This document shows, in pieces, positions 1-5,697 of a DNA stretch of 11,966 bases (position 1 is its first letter; the number at the start of each line of letters is the position of its first letter). Source of the DNA: DATLTV01 sp035533375 (GTDB lineage: Bacteria; Patescibacteriota; Minisyncoccia; UBA6257; 2-01-FULL-56-20); assembly GCA_035533375.1 (NCBI GenBank), contig DATLTV010000082.1, forward strand, positions 1-11,966, read 5' to 3'. Both the position numbers and the translations under genes were made by a program. Under the pieces are notes generated by a model. The model had not been told where the DNA came from and did not search any database. It worked only from the letters and a program-made list of their open reading frames with translations.

Positions 1-102
1 CAAGGAATGGTTACGATGCAAGAGGACGGCATTCTCAAAACCTTCGCCGGCGTAACGACCATTGAGGAAGTCGAGGCGGTGACGGGAAAGATCGAATGGT
101 AG
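1..102 (+). CDS. Type IV pilus assembly / type II secretion ATPase (PilB/GspE family), 3' end only
   Basis: The reading frame is open from the window edge to a TAG at 100-102. The 33 visible residues (QGMVTMQEDGILKTFAGVTT and so on, ending TGKIEW) match the C-terminal tail of PilB/GspE secretion ATPases, where a GMxTMxxDGxxKxxxGxTTxEEVxxVT segment closes the protein. These hexameric cytoplasmic ATPases power extension of type IV pili, which CPR bacteria commonly encode. The catalytic P-loop and the start lie upstream of the window, so only the family is supported. PilB versus GspE cannot be decided from this tail; PilB is more likely in CPR genomes. Confidence 0.85.
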   Translation, partial: QGMVTMQEDGILKTFAGVTTIEEVEAVTGKIEW

Positions 103-114
103 CGTTTGTAAATT

Positions 115-138
115 AGTAATTTGCAATTACAAATTACT
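115..138. repeat. AT-rich inverted repeat after the pilus ATPase gene
   Basis: AGTAATTTG (115-123) is perfectly repeated in inverse orientation as CAAATTACT (130-138) around a 6-nt spacer. It lies just downstream of the ATPase stop codon and overlaps the proposed -35 region of the RNA candidate. A hairpin with such an A/T-rich stem and no U-tract would be a poor terminator. It could equally be an operator or simple AT-rich spacer sequence. Confidence 0.4.
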
Positions 139-150
139 TAATTGATTAAT
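121..150 (+). promoter_or_regulatory. Possible sigma70-type promoter for the structured RNA
   Basis: TTGCAA (121-126, four of six matches to TTGACA), an 18-nt spacer and ATTAAT (145-150, four of six matches to TATAAT) would place transcription start about seven bases on, near 157. That is exactly the first base of the long closing stem of the RNA candidate. The match to consensus is moderate and the region is AT-rich, so the agreement of positions is the main support. Confidence 0.4.
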
Positions 151-156
151 ACGAGT

Positions 157-314
157 AGTTCCTTTAAATCTGGGGGCAAATCCTTCGTGAAAAGGAATTG
201 TGTCTCTTCTCATAAAATGAAAAGAGGTTAGAATGATTTCGAGGAGTGGACTCGCCGAAACCAGTCCGTCCTAAAGAGCTTAAATTCATTCCCGCCCCCA
301 GGTTTAAAGGAGCT
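157..314 (+). ncRNA. Structured RNA candidate, multibranched, family not recognised
   Basis: A 21-bp closing stem joins 157-177 to 294-314 without any mismatch and with only two G-U pairs. Inside it three further helices fit. Helix A is 181-185/192-196 with a 6-nt loop. Helix B is 202-213/217-228 with one C-A mismatch. Helix C is 231-239/282-291 with one bulge, extended inward by 242-245/269-272 and 248-252/263-267 closing a 10-nt loop. GGTT (226-229) could also pair with AACC (259-262) in that loop as a pseudoknot. No start codon with a ribosome site or long frame explains the stretch. I see no tmRNA, SRP or RNase P signature. An alternative fold pairing 204-208 with 274-278 would give a more 6S-like shape: long closing stem, open bubble, terminal stem. 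It may be a free small RNA or a leader for ruvB. Strand is inferred from the G-U pairs and neighbouring genes. Confidence 0.6.
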
Positions 315-397
315 TACACAAGCGAACACACATGAAACTAGAGGAATGTTAGCATAAATTAATTTGTTTGTCAAGGTCAATTCAGCAAGCAATTACA

Positions 398-1426
398 ATG
401 CCGAAAAGCCACCCCACGCATGCGATAACGCCCGGAGAAAGAGACGCCCCCGCGGACGACCGGGGTATTGATCAGGCCCTGCGTCCCGTCCAATGGGACG
501 AATACGTGGGACAGGAGAAGATCAAGAGCAGTCTGCGCGTGCTTATCGATGCCGCGAAGAAAAGAAACGAGTCGGCGGATCACATGTTGTTTTCGGGCCC
601 TGCGGGACTCGGAAAAACGACGCTCGCCTATCTTGTTTCGCGGGAATTGCATTCGAACGTCCGCACAACCTCGGGCCCCGCGCTTGAGAAGACGGGCGAC
701 TTGGCCGCCATCCTCACGAACCTCGAGCCCGGCGAGATACTTTTTATCGATGAAGCGCATCGCGTGAATCCCCTGATCGAAGAGGTGCTTTATCCCGCAA
801 TGGAATCGCGGAAGCTGCATCTTGTGGTCGGCAAAGGCCCGAGCGCGCGGACCTTGAGTCTCGACCTCCCACCGTTCACGCTTATCGCGGCGACGACCCG
901 CGAGAATCTTCTTTCGCAGCCGCTGCGCTCCCGCTTCGGCGCGACATTTCGCCTCAGTTATTACAATCGGGACGATATCCGGAACATTCTTGCCCGTTCG
1001 GCGCGGCTTCTTCGCGTCCGCATCACCCCCGAAGCCGTTGAAGTGCTCGCGAAAGCGTCGCGCGGAACGCCGCGCATCGCAAACCGCCTCCTGAAGCGCG
1101 CGCGCGACTACGCCGAAGTATCGGGAGCGGAAATAGCCGACGAAACTATCGTGCGGAAAGCTCTCGAGATGCTTGAGATCGATGAGATGGGGCTCGAACC
1201 GCAGGACCGGCGGCTGCTCGAAGTCATTATCAAGAAATTTAACGGCGGGCCGGTAGGCGTAAACACGCTCGCGGCCGCGCTTTCGGAAGAGCGGGGCGTG
1301 ATCGAGGATATTTATGAACCGTATCTCATGACGCTCGGCTTTCTCCAGCGGTCATCGGCGGGCCGGATCGTGCTCCCTGCGGCTTACGACCACCTGGGCA
1401 TCCGCCGGCCGAGCGAACTGCTGTAA
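398..1426 (+). CDS. ruvB: Holliday junction branch migration ATPase RuvB
   Basis: RuvB is the hexameric AAA+ motor that, with RuvA, drives branch migration of Holliday junctions in recombinational repair. Numbered from ATG 398 (342 aa; the family is usually 330-350), the Walker A motif GPAGLGKT is at 67-74, Walker B with IDEAH around 117-121, sensor 1 AATTR at 164-168, and the LRSRFG segment near 176-181 bears the arginine finger. The small AAA lid (RGTPRIANRLLKRARDY) and a C-terminal winged helix (GPVGVNTLAAAL through LPAAYDHLGI) follow. The frame stays open back to a TTG at 368, but those ten residues are not typical. Neither start has a clear Shine-Dalgarno site, so the start is uncertain. 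ruvA and ruvC are not adjacent. The gene follows the structured RNA by about 80 nt. Confidence 0.95.
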   Translation: MPKSHPTHAITPGERDAPADDRGIDQALRPVQWDEYVGQEKIKSSLRVLIDAAKKRNESADHMLFSGPAGLGKTTLAYLVSRELHSNVRTTSGPALEKTGDLAAILTNLEPGEILFIDEAHRVNPLIEEVLYPAMESRKLHLVVGKGPSARTLSLDLPPFTLIAATTRENLLSQPLRSRFGATFRLSYYNRDDIRNILARSARLLRVRITPEAVEVLAKASRGTPRIANRLLKRARDYAEVSGAEIADETIVRKALEMLEIDEMGLEPQDRRLLEVIIKKFNGGPVGVNTLAAALSEERGVIEDIYEPYLMTLGFLQRSSAGRIVLPAAYDHLGIRRPSELL

Positions 1427-1566
1427 GGGTAAAGCTCTTATTGGGATTTGAGATGGGTTTGTGCGGCTACTACAGAAATGGCCGTGCAATATTTTATAAT
1501 AATTTCCTTGTATTACCATCGCCGCCGCTCCGCCCATTACCCGTGTTGCTGTCCCAAAGACCCCCC

Positions 1567-1595
1567 TGGACAAATTGCAGCCCATCGGCTATACT
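1567..1595 (+). promoter_or_regulatory. Sigma70-type promoter for the HD-domain gene
   Basis: TGGACA (1567-1572) and TATACT (1590-1595), each one base from consensus, are separated by the ideal 17 nt. Predicted transcription start is near 1602, giving a leader of about 43 nt that ends in the AGGAGG ribosome site at 1631-1636. The rest of the 218-nt gap after ruvB (1427-1644) contains a lone TATAAT at 1495-1500 with no good -35 partner, and otherwise nothing I can identify. Confidence 0.65.
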
Positions 1596-1630
1596 GACGC
1601 CAGTTTCTTGTTATTGGTTTCGGAAAAAAG

Positions 1631-1647
1631 AGGAGGTGAGACACTTG
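1631..1647 (+). promoter_or_regulatory. Ribosome binding site that fixes a TTG start
   Basis: AGGAGG at 1631-1636 is a full anti-Shine-Dalgarno match. It is followed after 8 nt by TTG at 1645-1647, in frame with the HD-domain protein. The overlapping in-frame GTG at 1636-1638 is too close to the site to be used. It is one of the few clear Shine-Dalgarno sites in the window. Confidence 0.75.
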
Positions 1648-2304
1648 GAAGGAGACGTGCTGTTGCGGGAATTATTCCGGTCTTACTGGATTGGAGACGA
1701 CCTGCAGGAGATCGTCGGCCGTTATCTTATGACGCTTGGGTGGATAAGCGAAGCCACGCGCCTTCATTCTATTCGCGTTGCCGCTATCTGCGGAAAACTC
1801 GGAAAAGAGATCCGTATAAAGGGAATACATCCTCGAACGCTCGTGATTGCCGGGCTTTTGCACGATATCGGGAAGATCAATTCCGATCAGGGCCTGCTCA
1901 ATAAAGACGGGGCGTTCACGGCGGAAGAACGCGGACGGATGGAAGCGCACGTGTATGACGGATGGCGGATATTGAGACTCCACCGGCGTGAACTGCAATT
2001 CGTGAGCCACGTGGCGGTTCGTCACCATCGTTTTGGCAAAAAACCGTATCCGGAAAAGCTGCCGCGGCTGCCGGCTTCCCTTGTTCGTCACGAAGAACTG
2101 ATCAATATTTATGCGCGTCTTCTCGCCCTTGCGGACGATTATGACTCGCGTATGCACCGGAACGACGGACGGAACGGCGATAATCTTTCGCAGTTCACGA
2201 AGCGCGAACAGTATCTCCGTGATAACGACGACCAGCGCGAGTTTATTCTGATCCTCGAGTGTGCGGGCGTCATCAACTTCTTTCCCGAAACAACCCTGGT
2301 ATAG
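1645..2304 (+). CDS. HD-domain (HDIG-type) metal-dependent phosphohydrolase, degenerate HD-GYP-like
   Basis: The 219-residue protein carries the metal-binding histidines and aspartates of the HD superfamily: H41 (RLHSIRVA), H73-D74 in LLHDIGK, H102 in the EAHVYDGW segment, H127-H128 in VRHHRFGKKPYP, and D164/D165 in ALADDYDSR. Spacing and order resemble HD-GYP cyclic-di-GMP phosphodiesterases. The usual HHExxDGxGYP is reduced here to HHRFGKKPYP, keeping HH, one G and YP. There is no receiver, PAS or membrane segment, so it is a soluble single-domain enzyme. Its substrate (cyclic dinucleotide, nucleotide or other phosphoester) cannot be told from sequence. The TTG at 1645 is chosen because AGGAGG at 1631-1636 lies 8 nt before it; the upstream extension of the frame (from 1441) is proline-rich and does not look coding. 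Its own promoter and a terminator make it monocistronic. Confidence 0.8.
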   Translation: MEGDVLLRELFRSYWIGDDLQEIVGRYLMTLGWISEATRLHSIRVAAICGKLGKEIRIKGIHPRTLVIAGLLHDIGKINSDQGLLNKDGAFTAEERGRMEAHVYDGWRILRLHRRELQFVSHVAVRHHRFGKKPYPEKLPRLPASLVRHEELINIYARLLALADDYDSRMHRNDGRNGDNLSQFTKREQYLRDNDDQREFILILECAGVINFFPETTLV

Positions 2305-2306
2305 CA

Positions 2307-2340
2307 GCGGCCGTCCATTACGAATGGCCGCTTTTGTTTT
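2307..2340 (+). terminator. Intrinsic terminator of the HD-domain gene
   Basis: GCGG (2307-2310) pairs with CCGC (2328-2331), and CCATT (2315-2319) with AATGG (2323-2327) around an ACG loop. A 4-nt bulge (CCGT) interrupts the 5' arm. The tract TTTTGTTTT (2332-2340) follows. The hairpin begins two bases after the HD gene stop codon. The last T is also the first base of the TATAAT box of tsaE. Confidence 0.75.
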
Positions 2341-2352
2341 ATAATGCAACAA
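2340..2352 (+). promoter_or_regulatory. TATAAT box positioned for a leaderless tsaE transcript
   Basis: A perfect TATAAT occupies 2340-2345, with GCAACA and then the ATG of tsaE at 2352. A start seven bases after the -10 box would put the first transcribed base on the A of the start codon. No Shine-Dalgarno site is present. The -35 region falls inside the preceding terminator hairpin and does not match TTGACA, so the box would depend on -10 strength alone. Confidence 0.5.
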
Positions 2353-2807
2353 TGGCCGTCCACCGCACTTATTCAGCCAAAGAGACAAAAGCGCTCGGCG
2401 AGAAATTCGCCGTCAGCGCAACACGAAGCGCGCCGCGCGCAAGAGAAAAAAATGCGTTTGTTTTTGCGCTCTCGGGAGAATTAGGCGCCGGGAAGACCGC
2501 TTTCGCGCAAGGATTTCTGCGCGGCCTCGGCGTCAAAAAAAAGTCCGCAAGCCCGACATTTATTATTTTCAGAAAATTTGCCGTTCGTAATTCCCGATTC
2601 GCAAACGCATACCACGTCGACGCCTATCGCATAAAAAAACCGGGCGAACTTTCCGCGCTCGGCTTTAAAGAGATTTTTTTCGATCCGACGAATATCGTGC
2701 TTATTGAGTGGGCGGAGAAGTTTGGAAGCACTCTGCCGAAAAACGCCATATGGTTGCGGTTCCGGCACGGCAAAAAGGAAAACGAACGGATAATCCGCAG
2801 CGATTGA
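2352..2807 (+). CDS. tsaE: tRNA threonylcarbamoyladenosine biosynthesis ATPase TsaE
   Basis: TsaE is the small P-loop ATPase that works with TsaB and TsaD to place the t6A modification at position 37 of ANN-decoding tRNAs. The 151-residue protein has the expected length. Walker A GELGAGKT is at 42-49, SPTF at 67-70, the HVDAYR motif at 88-93 with its conserved aspartate, and the IEWAEK motif at 118-123. ATG 2352 is chosen because it is preceded by TATAAT and a terminator, while the longer frame reads through the end of the HD gene. Between SPTF and HVDAYR, residues 74-87 (FRKF-AVRNSRFANAY) form a longer, basic loop than usual, which may be sequence of repeat origin. tsaB and tsaD are not in the window. 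Confidence 0.9.
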   Translation: MAVHRTYSAKETKALGEKFAVSATRSAPRAREKNAFVFALSGELGAGKTAFAQGFLRGLGVKKKSASPTFIIFRKFAVRNSRFANAYHVDAYRIKKPGELSALGFKEIFFDPTNIVLIEWAEKFGSTLPKNAIWLRFRHGKKENERIIRSD

Positions 2808-2840
2808 CCTGCGTCAGGGCGAACTCCGGACGCTTCGAAT

Positions 2841-2872
2841 AAAAATCAGGCCGACGCGCAAAGCGGGGCCTG
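2841..2872 (-). terminator. Terminator of the small membrane protein gene, possibly bidirectional
   Basis: CAGGCC (2847-2852) and GGCCTG (2867-2872) form a 6-bp stem with a short inner GC pairing. On the minus strand it is followed by a run of five U from 2845-2841. The hairpin lies just after the stop of the minus-strand gene at 2875. It also lies 40 nt after the tsaE stop and could end that transcript, although the plus-strand side lacks a clean U-tract. Confidence 0.6.
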
Positions 2873-2874
2873 CT

Positions 2875-3201
2875 CTATTTCTTGAATAGTTTTTTCGATT
2901 TAAAACACATCTCTTCCCCGAGTGTCCGCGGTGCCGCGTGTCCGCAGAAGGCAAGATACGCCACTTCGTAAAAAATCGGAAGGAGCAACACAAGAGCGCC
3001 CAGAGCGGCCATTCCCGAGAAGAAGAAAAGGAAGCGGACCGGTTGCGGCGTCGCTGCCGGATCGTCCGACGTGGCGATTGAAAAGAAAAGCAGAGAGAAC
3101 GTCGCGGAAGCGACGGACGCTATCGCGGCGTTCACCATGGCCATGCGCCACTTTCGTTCGGTCCATGCTTCGCGAAGCGCGCAAAGCAGATGGTCAAACA
3201 T
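2875..3201 (-). CDS. Small two-helix membrane protein of unknown function
   Basis: I do not recognise a family. The 108-residue protein has a charged N-terminus (about residues 1-20, rich in R, K and E), one hydrophobic helix at about 21-44 (NAAIASVASATFSLLFFSIA), and a short polar loop with DDPAATPQP. A second long hydrophobic stretch runs from about 54 to 86, and the tail is basic and ends KSKKLFKK. No signal peptide cleavage site or catalytic motif is visible. The gene is credible because GGAGGT sits five bases before ATG 3201 and a terminator follows the stop. It is divergent from the exonuclease gene. A TTGACG on the minus strand at 3262-3257 might be its -35 box, with a poorly matched -10 after it. 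It could be a holin-like or envelope-associated protein, but nothing supports a specific role. Confidence 0.7.
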   Translation of the reverse strand: MFDHLLCALREAWTERKWRMAMVNAAIASVASATFSLLFFSIATSDDPAATPQPVRFLFFFSGMAALGALVLLLPIFYEVAYLAFCGHAAPRTLGEEMCFKSKKLFKK

Positions 3202-3272
3202 AGTCCACCTCCGAGGCCCGATAACACTTCCTTTATTCTCCTCTTTAGCGGATGCCCGTCAAGCCTTTTCTT

Positions 3273-3281
3273 TGGTATGAT
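3273..3281 (+). promoter_or_regulatory. Extended -10 promoter for the exonuclease gene
   Basis: TTGGTATGAT provides an extended -10 pattern: TG, one base, then TATGAT at 3276-3281, one base off TATAAT. No -35 match is seen at 17 nt, which is normal for extended -10 promoters. Transcription would start near 3288, the first base of the following hairpin. Confidence 0.5.
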
Positions 3282-3287
3282 AAACGA

Positions 3288-3312
3288 GAACCCATCTCAA
3301 AAAGACGGGTTC
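3288..3312 (+). promoter_or_regulatory. 5' leader hairpin of the exonuclease mRNA
   Basis: GAACCC (3288-3293) pairs with GGGTTC (3307-3312), with an inner TCT/AGA pairing (3295-3297/3303-3305) across one mismatch, and a CAAAA loop. A TTTTT run occurs eight bases further on (3320-3324). No plus-strand gene ends nearby, so this is unlikely to be a terminator of an upstream gene. A protective 5' stem-loop or an attenuator is possible. Confidence 0.4.
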
Positions 3313-3341
3313 ACGGATATTTTTAAGACGGGCCCTATGCT

Positions 3342-4292
3342 ATGAAAACCCTTTTACTTATTGACGCGAACTCGCTCATTCACCGTTCGTTCCACGCGCT
3401 GCCGCCGCTCACTTCGCGCGACGGAACGCCGGTGCAAGCGCTCTACGGAATTTCGAGCATTCTTCTGCGGCTTTGGCGTGAAGGAAGACCTGATTATGCC
3501 GCCGCTCTTTTCGATCGTCCGGAGCCCACGTTTCGCAAAAAAAAATATGCGGCATACAAAGCGCAGCGGCCTGCGGCACCCGCCGAGCTTATTTCACAAA
3601 TCATCGAAGCGCATCGTCTTTTTGAAGCGTTCGGTATTCGCGTCTTCGAGAAGCCGGGATTCGAGGCGGACGACCTGATTGCGACCTTCGCGGAAAAATT
3701 CTCCGTCAAAAACAAATCCGCTTCCGGAGGAAAAAAAGACAACGATCTTCAGGTGGTGATCCTCACGGGCGACCGTGACACGCTACAGCTCGTCGAGGAT
3801 GAAAAAATCGTCGTGCGCACCTTTAAAACGGGCGTGAGCGACACGCTCACTTACGATGAAAAAACGGTAATGGAAAAATACGGTCTTTTGCCGCGGCAGC
3901 TCGTCGATTACAAAGCGTTCGTGGGTGACGCTTCGGACAATATCAAGGGCGTACCGGGCATCGGCCCGAAGACGGCAGCGGAAATTCTCAAGAAATACGG
4001 TACGCTCGAAGCGGCGTTCGAAGGCGCGAAGAACGATCCGAAACTCGAAAAGCGCATCGGCCCGTTCCGGAACGAAGCAGAATTTTCGAAGGAGCTTGTG
4101 GTGCTCGACCGGCATGCGCCCGTTGAAATCGGGAGCGTCGAAGAACTGCGCGTGGGCGAAGAAGGGGCGCGCATCAGAACCTATTTTGAAGCCATGCATT
4201 TTGAGACGCTGATCAACCGGCTTAAGGGGGAGAACAGGAAAACGGCCACCGTCCCGAAGACGAAAAAGAGGCCACAGCAAGGATTATTTTAA
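3342..4292 (+). CDS. Stand-alone 5'-3' exonuclease / flap endonuclease (PolA N-terminal domain type)
   Basis: The 316-residue protein is the 5' nuclease domain of DNA polymerase I without a polymerase part. Such enzymes remove RNA primers and 5' flaps during Okazaki fragment maturation and repair. The PIN-like catalytic core shows LLLIDANSLIHRSFHAL (4-20), YAAYKAQRP (69-77), EADD (108-111) and TGDRD (142-146), which supply metal-binding acids. The H3TH DNA-binding motif GDASDNIKGVPGIGPKTA spans 195-212. A lysine- and serine-rich insert (about 121-134) lies in the loop before the TGDRD strand. The C-terminus is a basic tail ending KKRPQQGLF, where QQGLF fits the QxxLF sliding-clamp motif. No Shine-Dalgarno site precedes ATG 3342. 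The frame ends at TAA 4290-4292, so this is not a truncated pseudogene of the usual kind; a separate polymerase would have to lie elsewhere. Confidence 0.9.
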   Translation: MKTLLLIDANSLIHRSFHALPPLTSRDGTPVQALYGISSILLRLWREGRPDYAAALFDRPEPTFRKKKYAAYKAQRPAAPAELISQIIEAHRLFEAFGIRVFEKPGFEADDLIATFAEKFSVKNKSASGGKKDNDLQVVILTGDRDTLQLVEDEKIVVRTFKTGVSDTLTYDEKTVMEKYGLLPRQLVDYKAFVGDASDNIKGVPGIGPKTAAEILKKYGTLEAAFEGAKNDPKLEKRIGPFRNEAEFSKELVVLDRHAPVEIGSVEELRVGEEGARIRTYFEAMHFETLINRLKGENRKTATVPKTKKRPQQGLF

Positions 4293-4320
4293 CGTGCTAA
4301 TATTGTAGTGCGGAAGCACG
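4293..4320 (+). promoter_or_regulatory. Extended -10 element flanked by an inverted repeat, upstream of the histidine kinase
   Basis: TGCTAATAT (4295-4303) is an extended -10 pattern with TAATAT as the hexamer; no -35 is evident. The inverted repeat CGTGCT (4293-4298) / AGCACG (4315-4320) brackets the -10 and the predicted start near 4310. It could be an operator or a 5' hairpin. The GTG at 4308 falls almost on the predicted start, so a leaderless transcript is possible. Confidence 0.35.
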
Positions 4321-5651
4321 CGGAACCGATGAATTTCAAAAAGATCAAAGAAATAATTCTTTGGCCGGAGATGCGGATGGTGGGAGCGTTGTGCGCCATC
4401 CTTATCGTCGTCTTCCTGATCGGCCTGTATTTTTTGCCGCCGCTTTTTTCCCTTTTACAGGGGCTGCTTCTTTTTGCCGCGGCGATCTTCGTATTTTTAA
4501 ACGTCCTGCGCGCGGCCTGGAGCGAACGCGGCGGCACACTCGAGAAGAACGAGCTCAAGAATATTATTTACGGCCTCGAGGACGGGCTCGTGGTATATGA
4601 TCCTGATTTTAAAATCGTCCTTTTCAATCCTGCCGCGGAAAAAATTTTTATGCTTGACGCGGACCTTGCGGTGGGACACCAACTCGTGCCGCAGGACGTG
4701 GAGAAGCCGGCGTGGCGGCTTGTAACGCAGGTGGTCTTTCCCTCACTCGCGCCTTCGGTCGTGAATCGTTCGGCTGCCGGACAATATCCGCAGGTTGCGG
4801 ACCTGTCTTTTACCGAACCGAACCTCGAGATTCGCGTGATCACGACTGCCGTCGGTGGCGGCGACGGCAAACTCCTCGGGTTTATGAAGATCGTGAGCGA
4901 TCGTACGCGCGAAGTGTCGCTCGTGAAATCAAAAGATGAATTTTTGACCATTGCTTCGCACCAGCTGCGCAGCCCCGTGACCGATATCAATTGGGCGCTC
5001 GAAACACTCGGGAGCGATGCATCGATAAGCGATGCAAACAAGGATATTTTGAACCACGCCTTGATCGCGAGCCGTGAGCTTTTGAAGATTATCGAGGATC
5101 TCCTGAATATCGCGAAAATCGAAGAGGGACGCTTCGGTTATCAGTTCGAGAGCCAGGACCTCGTCACATTCCTGAACGTTCTTCTCGCGCAGGTCGTGCC
5201 GATTGCGCGCCGCGCGGGAGTGAAGATCTATTTTGACCGGCCAAAGGATCCTTTGCCGCCGGTCTCGATTGACCCACAGAAGCTTTCGCTCGCGGTGAAC
5301 AATCTGCTCGTGAACGCCGTCCGTTACAATATCGAGAACGGGGAGGTGACCGTGAAGGTGGAGAAACTCGAAGGAAAGCCGTTTGTCGAAGTGAGCGTGA
5401 AGGATACCGGCATCGGCGTTCCCGGGACCGACTTGCCGAATCTGTTCAAAAAATTCTTCCGTTCGGAGAATGCCACGAGGTCGAACACGGAAGGATCCGG
5501 GCTTGGCCTCTATATCGCGAAGAACATCATTCAAGCGCACGGCGGGACCATCGGGGTGGAATCGGACTTGGGCCGCGGCAGCAAATTTTATTTCACACTT
5601 CCCACCGATTTTAGTCTTGTGCCGAAACGCGAAACGGCAGTCGAGGAATAA
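4308..5651 (+). CDS. Membrane-bound PAS sensor histidine kinase
   Basis: This is a sensor kinase expected to autophosphorylate on histidine and pass phosphate to a response regulator. Two hydrophobic helices near residues 23-44 and 46-68 anchor it with almost no outer loop, so it probably senses from the membrane or cytoplasm. A PAS-like domain follows (about 82-200; YGLEDGLVVYDPDFKIVLFN). The HisKA H-box is FLTIASHQLRSPVTD with H218. The HATPase domain has an N box (LAVNNLLVNAVRYN), a G1 box (DTGIGV), an FFRSENA segment and a G2 box (GSGLGLYIAKNI). The 447-residue reading from GTG 4308 includes seven extra residues before ATG 4329; neither start has a Shine-Dalgarno site, so either may be right. 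It follows the exonuclease gene by 15 nt. No response regulator is present in the window, so the partner is unknown. Confidence 0.88.
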   Translation: MRKHAEPMNFKKIKEIILWPEMRMVGALCAILIVVFLIGLYFLPPLFSLLQGLLLFAAAIFVFLNVLRAAWSERGGTLEKNELKNIIYGLEDGLVVYDPDFKIVLFNPAAEKIFMLDADLAVGHQLVPQDVEKPAWRLVTQVVFPSLAPSVVNRSAAGQYPQVADLSFTEPNLEIRVITTAVGGGDGKLLGFMKIVSDRTREVSLVKSKDEFLTIASHQLRSPVTDINWALETLGSDASISDANKDILNHALIASRELLKIIEDLLNIAKIEEGRFGYQFESQDLVTFLNVLLAQVVPIARRAGVKIYFDRPKDPLPPVSIDPQKLSLAVNNLLVNAVRYNIENGEVTVKVEKLEGKPFVEVSVKDTGIGVPGTDLPNLFKKFFRSENATRSNTEGSGLGLYIAKNIIQAHGGTIGVESDLGRGSKFYFTLPTDFSLVPKRETAVEE

Positions 5652-5661
5652 GACTCCTCTC

Positions 5662-5688
5662 AAAAATACCGCGGCTCTCGTTATTTTT
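5662..5688. terminator. Weak bidirectional terminator between converging genes
   Basis: AAAAATA (5662-5668) is inverted as TATTTTT (5682-5688), with a CG/CG pair inside across one mismatch and a 7-nt loop. It lies in the 46-nt gap between the histidine kinase stop and the glycosyltransferase stop. The A/T-rich arms supply a U-tract on both strands, but the stem is weak. Confidence 0.4.
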
Positions 5689-5697
5689 AAAAAGGTC

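Noticed and set aside
157..314. tmRNA, SRP RNA or RNase P RNA for the structured segment
   Set aside because: It lacks the tRNA-like ends of tmRNA, the GGUCCGGAAGG-type loop of SRP RNA, and is far shorter than RNase P RNA.
332..352. A tiny frame ATG AAA CTA GAG GAA TGT TAG as a leader peptide for ruvB
   Set aside because: Six codons without a ribosome site and without a regulatory amino acid pattern; such frames arise by chance.
369..399. TTGTCA and TACAAT as a ruvB promoter
   Set aside because: The spacer is 20 nt and the -10 box overlaps the start codon, so the transcript would begin inside the gene.
1441..1644. An N-terminal extension of the HD protein from a TTG at 1441
   Set aside because: The extra 68 residues are proline-rich with no domain, cross a good promoter, and the perfect Shine-Dalgarno site at 1631 points to TTG 1645.
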